DNA of 64,000 nucleotides. It comes from JAUUZQ01 sp964538375 (lineage in GTDB: Bacteria; Bacteroidota; Bacteroidia; Bacteroidales; GCA-2748055). The notes under the pieces were generated by a model. That model saw nothing but the letters and a program-made list of their open reading frames with translations, ran no database searches and had not been told where the DNA came from. The stretch lies in contig CAZIFQ010000015.1 in NCBI GenBank assembly GCA_964538375.1, positions 14,220-78,219 of the forward strand, written 5' to 3'. Shown here piece by piece: positions 17,701 through 26,451 of the stretch (within the stretch, counting starts at the first letter, position 1; each line of letters starts with the position of its first letter). Position numbers and translations under genes: made by a program.

Positions 17701-18483
17701 ATGCAATCACTTTTCATACATATCAGGTTACTGGATATCATTGATATCTTCCTGGTAGCTATATTGCTTTACCAGTTATACATGTTGGTAAGGGGAACTG
17801 TAGCATTAAACATCATCCTTGCTATTGCCATCATTTATGTCTTTTGGTGGGTAGTAAGAGCGCTTCAGATGGAGTTGCTCAGCTCCATAATCGGGCAGGT
17901 TATTGGTGTGGGTGCCATCGCCCTGATCATTGTGTTTCAGCAAGAAATACGGCGTTATCTTATTCATATGGGTTCGCGGTATGTGGATGGAAACAAATTG
18001 AGCCTGGAACGCATCCTCAATATGCGTTTTGAAGGCAAACCTAAATTGAAGGTAAAGTCTGTACTGAAAGCAGTTATGCAGATGTCACAAAATAAAACCG
18101 GGGCCCTTATTGTTATCAGAAGAAAATCGGACCTTAAGATGTATACAGAGCCAGCTGAGCGGCTGAACAGTTTCACCTCCAGCAGAATGATTACCAGCAT
18201 CTTCAATAAGAACGGACCTTTGCATGACGGGGCTGTTGTTATTGATGGAGAAACAGTGGTAGCAGCAAGAGTAATCCTGCCTGTAACCGACAAGATAGAT
18301 CTTCCTCCTGAATATGGACTTCGTCACAGGGCCGCACTTGGTATTTCAGATGTAACAGACTCCCTTGTTATTATTGTTTCAGAAGAGACCGGCCAGATCA
18401 GCATGGCAGAAAATGGAATCCTTCAGAAAAATATCGGTATAAAAATCCTCACCCAAAAATTAGAAGAAGATTTTGGAGAGTAA
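17701..18483 (+). CDS. cdaA: membrane diadenylate cyclase CdaA
   Basis: Makes the second messenger cyclic di-AMP from two ATP. The 260-residue protein has three N-terminal membrane helices (residues about 10-80) followed by the DisA_N/DAC domain. Catalytic motifs are visible: GPLHDGAVVIDG near residue 172 (the DGA motif) and YGLRHRAALGISD near 205 (the RHR motif). Length and layout equal the CdaA class, not DisA. The position after folP is the one usual for Bacteroidota. No CdaR-like YbbR gene follows; the next gene is the convergent plsY. Secure. Confidence 0.95.
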   Translation: MQSLFIHIRLLDIIDIFLVAILLYQLYMLVRGTVALNIILAIAIIYVFWWVVRALQMELLSSIIGQVIGVGAIALIIVFQQEIRRYLIHMGSRYVDGNKLSLERILNMRFEGKPKLKVKSVLKAVMQMSQNKTGALIVIRRKSDLKMYTEPAERLNSFTSSRMITSIFNKNGPLHDGAVVIDGETVVAARVILPVTDKIDLPPEYGLRHRAALGISDVTDSLVIIVSEETGQISMAENGILQKNIGIKILTQKLEEDFGE

Positions 18484-18499
18484 TTTTTTATTTGCAGGG

Positions 18500-18565
18500 A
18501 TGCGTTTTAATAGCTATGAGACGCGTTTTAATAGCTATGAGACGCGCCACATGGCTCGTCTCTAC
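18500..18565. repeat. tandem 21-base repeat joined to a GTCTCTAC palindromic repeat
   Basis: Two near-identical 21-base units (ATGCGTTTTAATAGCTATGAG, then the same with ACGCG at its start) are followed by an imperfect hairpin, GAGACGCGCC-ACAT-GGCTCGTCTC, ending in TAC. The GTCTCTAC end is shared with two other copies in this window (24291-24313 and 43216-43238). It lies in the gap between the convergent ends of cdaA and plsY. Confidence 0.8.
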
Positions 18566-18575
18566 AAAAACATGA

Positions 18576-19217
18576 TCAATTTTTCTTTTTGAATAAAAAA
18601 GACGCGACGTTCTCCTCTCCTTTTAATAAGCGTTTAATATTTGCATGGTGTGTTGCCCCCAATAGGGCTGCTGCAATACCAGAAAAAATCCATAGGGAGA
18701 TATAGTCGGATTGAAATACCAGGATGACCCATACAGGAAAAGATATCCCGGCAACGATTGATCCCAGTGATACATATTTCCAGATAAGCAATACAATAAT
18801 AAAGACTCCTAGAGCAGATACAGTTGCCAATGGATGTAATGAAATACAGACGCCAGCTATTGTCGCTACCCCTTTTCCTCCCCTGAAACCTGCAAAAATT
18901 GGAAAGATATGTCCTATAACGGCAAATATACCCAGCAGTATGGATATGATCATCCATGTTTCATTTCCCGTCTCAATAACTTTCTGAAAATGCACCAGGT
19001 AAACGGCAAACCAGCCCTTCAGCATATCAACGAGTAATACCGGGACGCCGGTCTTCACTCCCAATACACGCATTACATTTGTGGCCCCGGCATTTCCACT
19101 GCCATGTTCCCTTACATCTATCTTAAAAAATATCTTTCCAACCCATACCGCAGTAGGAATAGACCCTAAGAGGTAAGCCAGGGGAAATAACCAGGATATT
19201 CTAAATATTTCAATCAT
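18576..19217 (-). CDS. plsY: glycerol-3-phosphate acyltransferase PlsY
   Basis: Inner-membrane acyltransferase that moves the acyl group from acyl-phosphate to glycerol 3-phosphate, the first step of phospholipid synthesis. The 213-residue protein has several membrane helices and the three conserved cytoplasmic motifs: AYLLGSIPTAVWVGK, then DVREHGSGNAGATNVMRVLG, and FAGFRGGKGVAT near residue 108 followed by GATHHANIKRLLKGEE at the end. It is convergent with cdaA and separated from upstream pckA by pckA's terminator. Secure. Confidence 0.96.
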   Translation of the reverse strand: MIEIFRISWLFPLAYLLGSIPTAVWVGKIFFKIDVREHGSGNAGATNVMRVLGVKTGVPVLLVDMLKGWFAVYLVHFQKVIETGNETWMIISILLGIFAVIGHIFPIFAGFRGGKGVATIAGVCISLHPLATVSALGVFIIVLLIWKYVSLGSIVAGISFPVWVILVFQSDYISLWIFSGIAAALLGATHHANIKRLLKGEENVASFLFKKKN

Positions 19218-19234
19218 AATGGTGGCAAAGAAAC

Positions 19235-19264
19235 AAAAAAAGCCGCTATCTCTAGCGGCTTTTA
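19235..19264 (-). terminator. intrinsic terminator of pckA
   Basis: Stem AGCCGCTA / TAGCGGCT with a 4-base loop, flanked by A-rich and T-rich tracts. It lies just after the pckA stop and before the plsY start, so it ends pckA transcription. Confidence 0.85.
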
Positions 19265-19282
19265 TGATTAGATTAACGCATA

Positions 19283-20899
19283 CTATAATTGCGGACCGGC
19301 CTCAACAAGGTGCTTGCCTTCTTCGTTATCGGTAAATTGCTTGAAGTTATTAATGAACCTGGAAGCCAGGTCTTTGGCTTTGGTATCCCATTCAGTGACA
19401 TCCTCATATGTATCTCTTGGATCCAGTATGCTACTGTCAACACGCGGAAGTGCAATAGGCATCTCAAGATTAAAGTAAGGAAGAACCTTGGTTTCTGTTT
19501 TATCAACATCTCCGTTAAGGATGGCATCGATGATGGCACGTGTATCTTTTATGGAGATACGCTTCCCTGTACCATTCCAGCCGGTATTAACGATATACGC
19601 TGTTGCCCCTGACGCTTCCATTTTCTTCACCAATTCTTGTCCGTATTTAGTCGGATGAACTGTTAAAAATGCAGCGCCGAAACAAGCTGAAAATGCAGGA
19701 ACCGGCTCAATAATACCAACTTCAGTACCAGCCAGTTTTGCTGTAAATCCTGAGAGGAAATGATATTTTGTCTGCTCTGGGTTCAGTTTTGCAACCGGAG
19801 GCATAACGCCAAATGCATCGGCAGTAAGGAAGATAACTTTTTTGGCATGTCCACCTTTAGAAATTGGCTTAACAATATTATCAATATGATAAATCGGGTA
19901 AGAAACCCTGGTATTCTCTGTAATTGAGTTATCAGAAAAATCAACTTTTCCATTTTCGGCAACTGACACATTTTCCAACAATGCATCCTGGCGAATAGCA
20001 TTGAAGATATCTGGCTCATTTTCTTTACTCAGGTTAATAGTCTTCGCATAACATCCACCTTCAAAATTAAAAACACCATTGTCATCCCAGCCATGCTCAT
20101 CATCACCAATCAAAGCACGATTTGGATCAGTTGAAAGGGTAGTTTTACCTGTTCCTGACAATCCAAAGAAGACAGCTGTATCACCATCTTTTCCAACATT
20201 GGCAGAGCAGTGCATGGCTGCAATTCCTTTCAGTGGAAGGTAATAGTTCATTATTGAAAAAATACCTTTCTTCATCTCTCCTCCATACCAGCTGCCACCA
20301 ATAACAGCCATTTTTTCAGTCAGGTTGAAGAAGACAAAAACTTCAGAATTTAATCCTTGTTCTTTCCATTCAGGATTAACAGTCTTAGCTGCATTTAATG
20401 CAACAAAGTCAGGTTCAAAATTTTCCAGTTCCTCTTCTGAAGGCCTGATAAACATATTCTTCACAAAATGCGCCTGCCATGCCACTTCCATAATGAAACG
20501 AATCTTCATCCTACTGTCTTCATTAGCTCCGGCATAGGAATCGATAACAAACAATCTCTTATTAGAAAGCTGTTTACCAGCCAGGGCACGTCCCTTTTTC
20601 CATACATCCTGGTTGATTGGCTTATTATCAGAGGTTTTCGCAGTTTCAGATTTCCACCATATGGTATCCCTGGAGATATCATCCATTACAACATATTTAT
20701 CTTTTGGAGACCTGCCAGTAAAGATACCTGTGTTAACGTTCACAGCACCAAATTCGGATAATACACCTCTTTCATAACCTTCAAGACTCTTATCCAACTC
20801 CTCTTCAAAAAACTGATCATAGGATGGGTTATAAACAATATCCGTGGAACCTGTAATTCCGTATCTCTCCAGGTTTAATTTCTTAATAAGATTTGTCAT
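19283..20899 (-). CDS. pckA: phosphoenolpyruvate carboxykinase (ATP)
   Basis: Converts oxaloacetate and ATP to phosphoenolpyruvate, CO2 and ADP (or the reverse during CO2-fixing fermentation). The 538-residue protein has the ATP-type signatures: GIFTGRSPKDKYVV near residue 58, the kinase loop FFGLSGTGKTTLSTDP near 245, LIGDDEHGWDDNGVFNFEGG, and TRVSYPIYHIDNIVKP. Length is normal for the ATP family and unlike the GTP family. It is followed on the same strand by ppdK upstream, so the two genes cover the PEP node, but each has its own terminator. Secure. Confidence 0.98.
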   Translation of the reverse strand: MTNLIKKLNLERYGITGSTDIVYNPSYDQFFEEELDKSLEGYERGVLSEFGAVNVNTGIFTGRSPKDKYVVMDDISRDTIWWKSETAKTSDNKPINQDVWKKGRALAGKQLSNKRLFVIDSYAGANEDSRMKIRFIMEVAWQAHFVKNMFIRPSEEELENFEPDFVALNAAKTVNPEWKEQGLNSEVFVFFNLTEKMAVIGGSWYGGEMKKGIFSIMNYYLPLKGIAAMHCSANVGKDGDTAVFFGLSGTGKTTLSTDPNRALIGDDEHGWDDNGVFNFEGGCYAKTINLSKENEPDIFNAIRQDALLENVSVAENGKVDFSDNSITENTRVSYPIYHIDNIVKPISKGGHAKKVIFLTADAFGVMPPVAKLNPEQTKYHFLSGFTAKLAGTEVGIIEPVPAFSACFGAAFLTVHPTKYGQELVKKMEASGATAYIVNTGWNGTGKRISIKDTRAIIDAILNGDVDKTETKVLPYFNLEMPIALPRVDSSILDPRDTYEDVTEWDTKAKDLASRFINNFKQFTDNEEGKHLVEAGPQL

Positions 20900-20992
20900 A
20901 ATTTCTTGATTAATGATATTTAGGCATTTATATATTTCTAAATAGAATTAGCTTAGTTACGATTTTGGTTTCAATTCAAACTGTAAAATCCA

Positions 20993-21028
20993 AAAAAAAG
21001 CAGTAATAACCAAATATTACTGCTTTTT
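20993..21028 (-). terminator. intrinsic terminator of ppdK
   Basis: Stem GCAGTAAT / ATTACTGC with an 8-base loop; the minus strand reads into a run of T after the stem. It sits 29 bases past the ppdK stop. Confidence 0.85.
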
Positions 21029-21056
21029 ATAGCTAGATTTAATATGTTATTTAACC

Positions 21057-23765
21057 TTATCTCAGAGAAGCCTGAGCTGCAGCTAGCCTTGCAATAGGAA
21101 CTCTGAATGGAGAACAGCTTACATAGTTCATTCCAACCCTGTAGCAAAACTCTACTGATTCGGGATCACCACCGTGCTCACCGCAAATACCTACCTTCAG
21201 GTCAGGCTTTACCGAACGACCTTTTGATGTTCCGATTTCAACAAGTTGGCCAACACCTTCCTGGTCGAGTGTTTGGAAAGGATCCTGCTTAAGCAGACCT
21301 TTCTTCAAATAAACGGGTAGGAATTTACCAGCATCATCTCTTGAATAACCAAAAGCCATCTGGGTCAGGTCATTGGTACCAAATGAGAAGAATTCGGCAT
21401 GTTCAGCAATCAGGTCAGCAGTAAGCGCTGCTCTTGGAATCTCTATCATTGTTCCAACAAGGAAGTCACACTTCGCGCCTTTTTCTTCAAACACTTTCTC
21501 AGCAGTAGCTCTTATGATATCTTCCTGCATCTTGAATTCTTTCCAAGTACCGATCAGTGGAACCATGATTTCCGGACGTGCATCAACACCTTTTTGCTTC
21601 AGGTTAACTGCTGCCTCGATGATAGCTCTTGCCTGCATCTCTGTAATCTCAGGATATGTGTTACCTAATCTGCAGCCACGGTGACCGAGCATTGGATTAA
21701 ACTCAGCTAAATCTTCTACTAATTCTTTAACCTTTGCTACAGTAATACCCATTTCGTCGGCCATAACTTTTTGGTTCGCATCATCGTGAGGAACAAATTC
21801 GTGTAATGGTGGATCAAGCAAACGGATTGTTACACCGTATCCTGCCATGGTTTCAAGGATTCCTTCGAAATCTTCTCTTTGGTAAGGAAGAAGCTTATCT
21901 AATGCTTTGCGACGTGCTGGCTCTTCAGTAGCAAGAATCATCTCACGCATAGCTTTAATTCTCTCCCCCTCGAAGAACATATGCTCTGTACGGGTAAGCC
22001 CAATACCTTTTGCTCCAAAATCTCTTGCAACCTGTGCATCATGAGGAGTATCAGCATTTGTACGAACATCCATTTTAGTATGTTTCTCTGCAAGTGCAAG
22101 AATTGCTCCGAAGTCTCCACTCAGTTCTGGATCGATAGTTGCGATTTTACCTTTCAGCACGCTACCTGTTGTTCCATTCAATGAAATCCAGTCTCCTTCT
22201 TTCAACACTTGTCCTGCAGCGTTAAGCGTTCTGGCTTTATAATCAATCTTGATTCCACCTGCCCCGGACACACAACATTTACCCATTCCGCGAGCTACAA
22301 CAGCTGCGTGAGATGTCATTCCACCACGTGCAGTAAGAATACCTTTTGCAATATTCATTCCTTCCAGGTCTTCAGGAGAAGTCTCCATACGTACCAGGAT
22401 TGAAACAGGATATTTGTCAGCTTCATCAGCAAAGAAAACAATTTGACCGGTTGCAGCACCTGGTGATGCAGGCAATCCGCTAGCCAAAATTTCACCTTTC
22501 ACCAGTGCATTTTTATCAAATACCGGGTGAAGCAACTCATCCAGTTTTGAAGGCTCCTGGCGAAGCAATGCAGTTTTCTCGTCAATCATACCCTCAGCCA
22601 GTGAATCGATGGCAATTTTTACCATTGCAGCACCAGTTCTCTTACCATTACGAGTTTGGAGCAACCAAAGTTTTTTATCCTGGATGGTAAACTCAAGGTC
22701 TTGCATGTCTTTGAAATACTTCTCCAACTTATCCTGGGTCTCATCTAATTCTCTATATACTTCCGGCATTACCTCTTCTAATGAAGGATAATCTGCGAAA
22801 CGAACTTCTTCAGATACATTAGCCAATACTGCCCAACGCAATGATCCTTCTTTGGTAATCTGGCGAGGTGTACGAACACCTGCAACTACGTCTTCACCCT
22901 GTGCGTCAATAAGGTATTCACCGTTGAAGATATTTTCTCCTGTAGCGGCATCCCTGGTGAAAGCAACTCCTGTACCAGAATCCTGGCCCATGTTACCAAA
23001 TACCATTGCCTGAACATTGACAGCCGTTCCCCACTCTTCAGGAATCTGATTCATCTGGCGATAATAGATTGCCCTTGGTGTGTTCCAGCTATTGAATACT
23101 GCCATAATAGCTCCCCATAATTGATCCCATGGATTAACAGGGAAATCATGTCCGGTTTGTGCTTTAACAGCTGCCTTAAACTTAAGCACCAATTCTTTGA
23201 GATCTGCTACTTCAAGTTCATTGTCATTCTCAACACCACGTGCTTCTTTTACTTCTTCCAGGATAGCTTCGAAAGGATCAATGTCTTCCTTGCTTTCAGG
23301 TTTCAGTCCAAGAACAACATCACCATACATCTGCACGAATCTGCGATAGCTGTCCCATGCAAATTTTTCATTTCCTGATTTTGCAATAAGACCTTGAACA
23401 GCATCTTCATTCATACCCAGGTTAAGCACTGTATCCATCATACCTGGCATTGAAACCCTGGCACCTGAACGTACAGAAACTAAACAAGGATTTTCATCGC
23501 TGCCAAACTTGGTACCCATAATTTCCTCAATATTTTTTACTGCTGCTTCAACTTCTGTTTTGATCAACTCTACAGCTTTGTCTTGACCCATTTGGTTGTA
23601 CTCAGTACAAACCTCTGTTGTGATAGTAAATCCCGGAGGAACCGGAACTCCAATCAGGTTCATTTCCGCAAGGTTGGCTCCTTTGCCACCAAGCAAGTTC
23701 TTCATGTCAGATCTACCTTCTGAAAGCTTGTTTCCAAAGGTATAAACACGTTTAACATTTGACAT
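21057..23765 (-). CDS. ppdK: pyruvate, phosphate dikinase
   Basis: Interconverts pyruvate, ATP and phosphate with PEP, AMP and diphosphate. The 902-residue protein has the N-terminal nucleotide-binding domain (FGNKLSEGRSDMKNLLGGKG), the phosphohistidine domain with GGMTSHAAVVARGMGKCCVSG-type motif and catalytic His near residue 486, and the C-terminal PEP/pyruvate TIM barrel ending in GICGEHGGDPESVEFC with the catalytic cysteine. No regulatory-protein gene (PEP synthase regulatory/PDRP type) is adjacent. In anaerobic Bacteroidota this enzyme often replaces or balances pyruvate kinase using pyrophosphate. It carries its own promoter element and terminator. Confidence 0.98.
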   Translation of the reverse strand: MSNVKRVYTFGNKLSEGRSDMKNLLGGKGANLAEMNLIGVPVPPGFTITTEVCTEYNQMGQDKAVELIKTEVEAAVKNIEEIMGTKFGSDENPCLVSVRSGARVSMPGMMDTVLNLGMNEDAVQGLIAKSGNEKFAWDSYRRFVQMYGDVVLGLKPESKEDIDPFEAILEEVKEARGVENDNELEVADLKELVLKFKAAVKAQTGHDFPVNPWDQLWGAIMAVFNSWNTPRAIYYRQMNQIPEEWGTAVNVQAMVFGNMGQDSGTGVAFTRDAATGENIFNGEYLIDAQGEDVVAGVRTPRQITKEGSLRWAVLANVSEEVRFADYPSLEEVMPEVYRELDETQDKLEKYFKDMQDLEFTIQDKKLWLLQTRNGKRTGAAMVKIAIDSLAEGMIDEKTALLRQEPSKLDELLHPVFDKNALVKGEILASGLPASPGAATGQIVFFADEADKYPVSILVRMETSPEDLEGMNIAKGILTARGGMTSHAAVVARGMGKCCVSGAGGIKIDYKARTLNAAGQVLKEGDWISLNGTTGSVLKGKIATIDPELSGDFGAILALAEKHTKMDVRTNADTPHDAQVARDFGAKGIGLTRTEHMFFEGERIKAMREMILATEEPARRKALDKLLPYQREDFEGILETMAGYGVTIRLLDPPLHEFVPHDDANQKVMADEMGITVAKVKELVEDLAEFNPMLGHRGCRLGNTYPEITEMQARAIIEAAVNLKQKGVDARPEIMVPLIGTWKEFKMQEDIIRATAEKVFEEKGAKCDFLVGTMIEIPRAALTADLIAEHAEFFSFGTNDLTQMAFGYSRDDAGKFLPVYLKKGLLKQDPFQTLDQEGVGQLVEIGTSKGRSVKPDLKVGICGEHGGDPESVEFCYRVGMNYVSCSPFRVPIARLAAAQASLR

Positions 23766-24309
23766 TCTTATATTCTTTTAAGTGTTAATAATGAACGAGT
23801 TAACGATTTCTCGAAAAAGAGAAGACAAATGTACCTCTATTTTTTGAGAATATTAATCTTATTAAAGTTAAATTATTGTAAACTCAGGTGACATGAATAG
23901 AGCCAATACTGCATTGTTATTGAGGAATCAACCTGCATAGGGGAAGTTCATCCTCATAGCAAATTCGAGTAGAAAATCACTATCGTAAGATAATTCAATA
24001 TACTCGGTATTTTCCCGTACATTTTCAATTCTTTGGATAAAAGACCCGGACTTCAATGCCAAATCCTCCGGCCACATAAATTTGCACCTAGCATTTCATA
24101 CCCATGAATAATAATTATACAACAAGCGTAGTTTTTCAGCCAAACAGAAATACATTATATTCGGCGAAAAGTCACCCTTCAAACAAGGATAGCCACATAT
24201 TACATGCTACATAAGGACTACAGGAGAATATACATATATTAATAAGTGTTTATATACGTATATTTTTTGGAGGGCCTGGTTTATTGAACAGACACGATAA
24301 ATCGCGTCT
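23766..24309. other. 544-base region without a gene
   Basis: It holds the ppdK promoter element and, at the far end, a dispersed repeat that touches the xerD stop. I see no convincing ORF, tRNA or known RNA family. An AT-rich hairpin (24227-24264) followed by a T-run, and a + strand TAAATTTG at 24077-24084, leave open a small + strand transcript, discussed as a finding. Confidence 0.5.
23826..23833 (-). promoter_or_regulatory. -7 promoter element of ppdK
   Basis: Minus strand TACATTTG, exact TAnnTTTG match, 60 bases before the ppdK start; implies a leader of about 55 bases. The -33 region is T-rich without a clear TTG. Confidence 0.55.
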
Positions 24310-24313
24310 CTAC
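24291..24313. repeat. dispersed GTCTCTAC palindromic repeat, copy 2
   Basis: GACACGAT-AA-ATCGCGTC (one mismatch between arms) followed by TCTAC. It is almost identical to the copy at 43216-43238, including an AGAC-type start. The last bases overlap the stop codon of xerD, so the repeat seems to have settled exactly at the gene's end. Confidence 0.8.
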
Positions 24314-25269
24314 CTCCCCGACCTGGGATGAAAACTCAATATCGTTTCCCTCAAATATTCCCGATCCAGGTGTGTATAAATCTCGGTGGTTACGATGGAT
24401 TCGTGACCGAGCATCTCCTGCACGGCGCGCAGATCTGCACCGCCTTCAATGAGGTGGGTGGCAAAGGAGTGGCGGAAGGTATGCGGACTGATGTTCTTCT
24501 CAATACCTGCTTTCTCCTTTAAGTTCTTGACAATGGTGAATATCATCACCCGGCTTAATTGTTTCCCCCTTCGGTTAAGAAAGAGGATATCCTGGGATTC
24601 TTTATCAATGCTTTTTAAGGAATTGCGATCCGGAAGATACCTGTCTATCTCTTTTAGGGCATTGGCGCTGATGGGGATTAAGCGTTCCTTGTCGCCCTTA
24701 CCGATTACCCTGATAAAACCCTCTTCCCTATAAATATTAGTCAGTTTTAGCCCCACCAGTTCACTCACTCGCAAACCGCAGCTATACATTACTTCCAGCA
24801 TGGCCTTGTTCCTGTGACCCTCCGCTTTGCTTAAATCGATGAAGGAAAAAAGATGGTCGATCTCTTCCACTGAAAGTACTTCCGGTAGTTTCCTGCCAAT
24901 TCTTGGTGTTTCAAGCATGGCAGTTGGATCTTTACTTATTCGCTCCTCAAGTATGAGGTACTTGTAAAATGCCTTCACGCCTGATATGATACGTGATTGT
25001 GTCCTCGCATTTAATCCGGATTCACCAATCCACTGAATAAACTGCTGCAAAAGTTTACTATCTACCTCCTCGGGCTTCAACTCCTCTCCCACCATCTCAA
25101 TAAAACTTACCAACTTCAGGATATCTCTTTCATAGGCCTCAATTGAATGCGGCGATAGGCCCTTTTCCAGCTTTAGAAAATGCCTGAATTCATTTATGTC
25201 TTTGTTCCAATTCCCCACTTTTTCCTTTTTCCTTTTTCCTTTTCCTTTTCCTTTTTCCTTTACATACAT
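24310..25269 (-). CDS. xerD: site-specific tyrosine recombinase XerD
   Basis: A tyrosine recombinase that would resolve chromosome dimers at dif. The core-binding domain starts at KDINEFRHFLKLEKGLSPHS. The catalytic domain has the arginine in YSCGLRVSELVGL, lysine near GKGDKERLIPI, the H-x-x-R box SPHTFRHSFATHLIEGGADL, and the nucleophile in TTEIYTHLDREYLRETI. It fits XerD better than phage integrases. The frame starts at ATG 25269, but its first 17 residues (MYVKEKGKGKGK...) are coded by a simple A/G repeat. GTG at 25218 gives a 302-residue protein of standard length with purine-rich GGAAAAAGG just upstream and may be the true start. Confidence 0.92.
   Translation of the reverse strand: MYVKEKGKGKGKRKKEKVGNWNKDINEFRHFLKLEKGLSPHSIEAYERDILKLVSFIEMVGEELKPEEVDSKLLQQFIQWIGESGLNARTQSRIISGVKAFYKYLILEERISKDPTAMLETPRIGRKLPEVLSVEEIDHLFSFIDLSKAEGHRNKAMLEVMYSCGLRVSELVGLKLTNIYREEGFIRVIGKGDKERLIPISANALKEIDRYLPDRNSLKSIDKESQDILFLNRRGKQLSRVMIFTIVKNLKEKAGIEKNISPHTFRHSFATHLIEGGADLRAVQEMLGHESIVTTEIYTHLDREYLRETILSFHPRSGR
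25219..25261. repeat. simple-sequence repeat at the xerD start
   Basis: On the plus strand a run of T5CC, T5CC, T5CC, T4CC, T4CC, T5CC, T3; on the coding strand AAAAAGG/AAAAGG units. Units of 7 and 6 bases mean that gain or loss of one 7-base unit shifts the frame between ATG 25269 and the XerD body. Confidence 0.85.
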
Positions 25270-25326
25270 GCATGGGACCTACGTATGGCTGCGAAAAAAT
25301 GTAAAAGAACATTTACTTCCTGGTTC

Positions 25327-25911
25327 CTACCAGGGCACCCTCTCAATCATCAATACCAGCGCTACGCCCAATCCAACACCTGCCAATATAAGGTTCCATT
25401 CTCTCCTGGATACTTTAATTGCGCTCACCATCAACCAGGTTATGAGCATAATAATAGTTACGATAATGATTTGTCCAATCTCAATTCCTATATTGAAGGA
25501 TAACAGTGGCTTCCATATGGAACTCTCTTGTCCTAATAAACTGCGCAGGTAATTCGAAAAACCCAATCCATGTATCAGTCCGAAGAACATTGCTGCAGCA
25601 TATTTAATATTATGAAGTAATTTATTTACATCGGTACCCTTATTTATAGCGTTAAAGAGCGCTGTCAGGAAAATGGTAAGCGGAATCAAAAACTCTATCA
25701 AGTTGGTGGAGACAGAAATCAGATTCAATGTTGCAAGTGCCAGGGTAACAGAATGTCCAATGGTAAATGCCGTAATAAGAATCAGTACTCTTTTCCATTC
25801 ACTCAATTTATAGACAGAACACAGCGTTATTAGAAACAGGATATGATCATAACCTTTTATATCCATGATGTGATCAATCCCAAGTTTCAGATATAATTCA
25901 AATGATGACAT
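25327..25911 (-). CDS. HupE/UreJ-family membrane protein
   Basis: A 194-residue membrane protein with about six helices. It fits the HupE/UreJ_2 group: the N-terminal LGIDHIMDIKGYDHILFLI with histidine and aspartates, then FTIGHSVTLALA and the mid-region FGLIHGLGFSNYLRS. Related proteins carry nickel or cobalt into cells, but in Bacteroidota this variant often sits beside a DUF6702 gene, as it does here on the divergent side. Metal specificity is unknown. The divergent spacer is only 41 bases. Confidence 0.85.
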   Translation of the reverse strand: MSSFELYLKLGIDHIMDIKGYDHILFLITLCSVYKLSEWKRVLILITAFTIGHSVTLALATLNLISVSTNLIEFLIPLTIFLTALFNAINKGTDVNKLLHNIKYAAAMFFGLIHGLGFSNYLRSLLGQESSIWKPLLSFNIGIEIGQIIIVTIIMLITWLMVSAIKVSRREWNLILAGVGLGVALVLMIERVPW

Positions 25912-25940
25912 AATATATTTTTATGATCACAAGTTTAATG

Positions 25941-25948
25941 TAATTTTG
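25941..25948 (+). promoter_or_regulatory. -7 promoter element of the DUF6702 gene
   Basis: TAATTTTG, exact TAnnTTTG match, with TTTT 19 bases upstream. It ends 4 bases before ATG 25953, so transcription would begin at or very near the start codon, giving a leaderless message. Confidence 0.5.
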
Positions 25949-25952
25949 AAGA

Positions 25953-26447
25953 ATGAGGAAATTCTTTCTTTCAACAATAGTACTATTCTTTGTCCTATCA
26001 GGTGTCAGTGCACATCCGCTTCATCTCTCTATTATTAATGTGAGTATTGAAGGGACTGTGATGTCTGTCACTATCAGTACTTTTGTAGATGACTGGGAAA
26101 CATCATATTTTCACTACTTTAGCAAACCTGCGGATCTTACTCTTCCAGAAAATTATAAAGGGGAATGGTTTATGGGCAGATTGGAGGCATCTCTTCAAAT
26201 ACGGGAAAAAGAAGACGATGATTCAGTAAAACTTACCGTTGATAACATCATGTTTGATGAGCTATCTATGACCATTGAAATGCACGGGAAGCTGAAAAAA
26301 ACCCCGAAATCTTTGTACATTTACAATGCAATTTTGACGGACATATTTCCGGATCAGACCAACCTGGTTATTGTTTCTCTCAATAACAAGGAAACAGGCA
26401 TGAAATTTGATTATAAAACAAAGCAGAAGGAACTGAAGCTGAGGTAA
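25953..26447 (+). CDS. DUF6702 family exported protein
   Basis: A 164-residue protein with a signal peptide (cleavage near VSA-HPLHLS, residue 21). The HPLHLSIINVSIEG start right after cleavage is the DUF6702 hallmark, followed by a beta-rich body. The function of the family is unknown; its regular neighbour is a HupE/UreJ-type permease, as here (divergent, 41 bases), suggesting a role in metal handling or surface chemistry. It is followed by the large CHU_C protein after 4 bases, so the two are likely co-transcribed. Confidence 0.88.
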   Translation: MRKFFLSTIVLFFVLSGVSAHPLHLSIINVSIEGTVMSVTISTFVDDWETSYFHYFSKPADLTLPENYKGEWFMGRLEASLQIREKEDDDSVKLTVDNIMFDELSMTIEMHGKLKKTPKSLYIYNAILTDIFPDQTNLVIVSLNNKETGMKFDYKTKQKELKLR

Positions 26448-26451
26448 AGTC

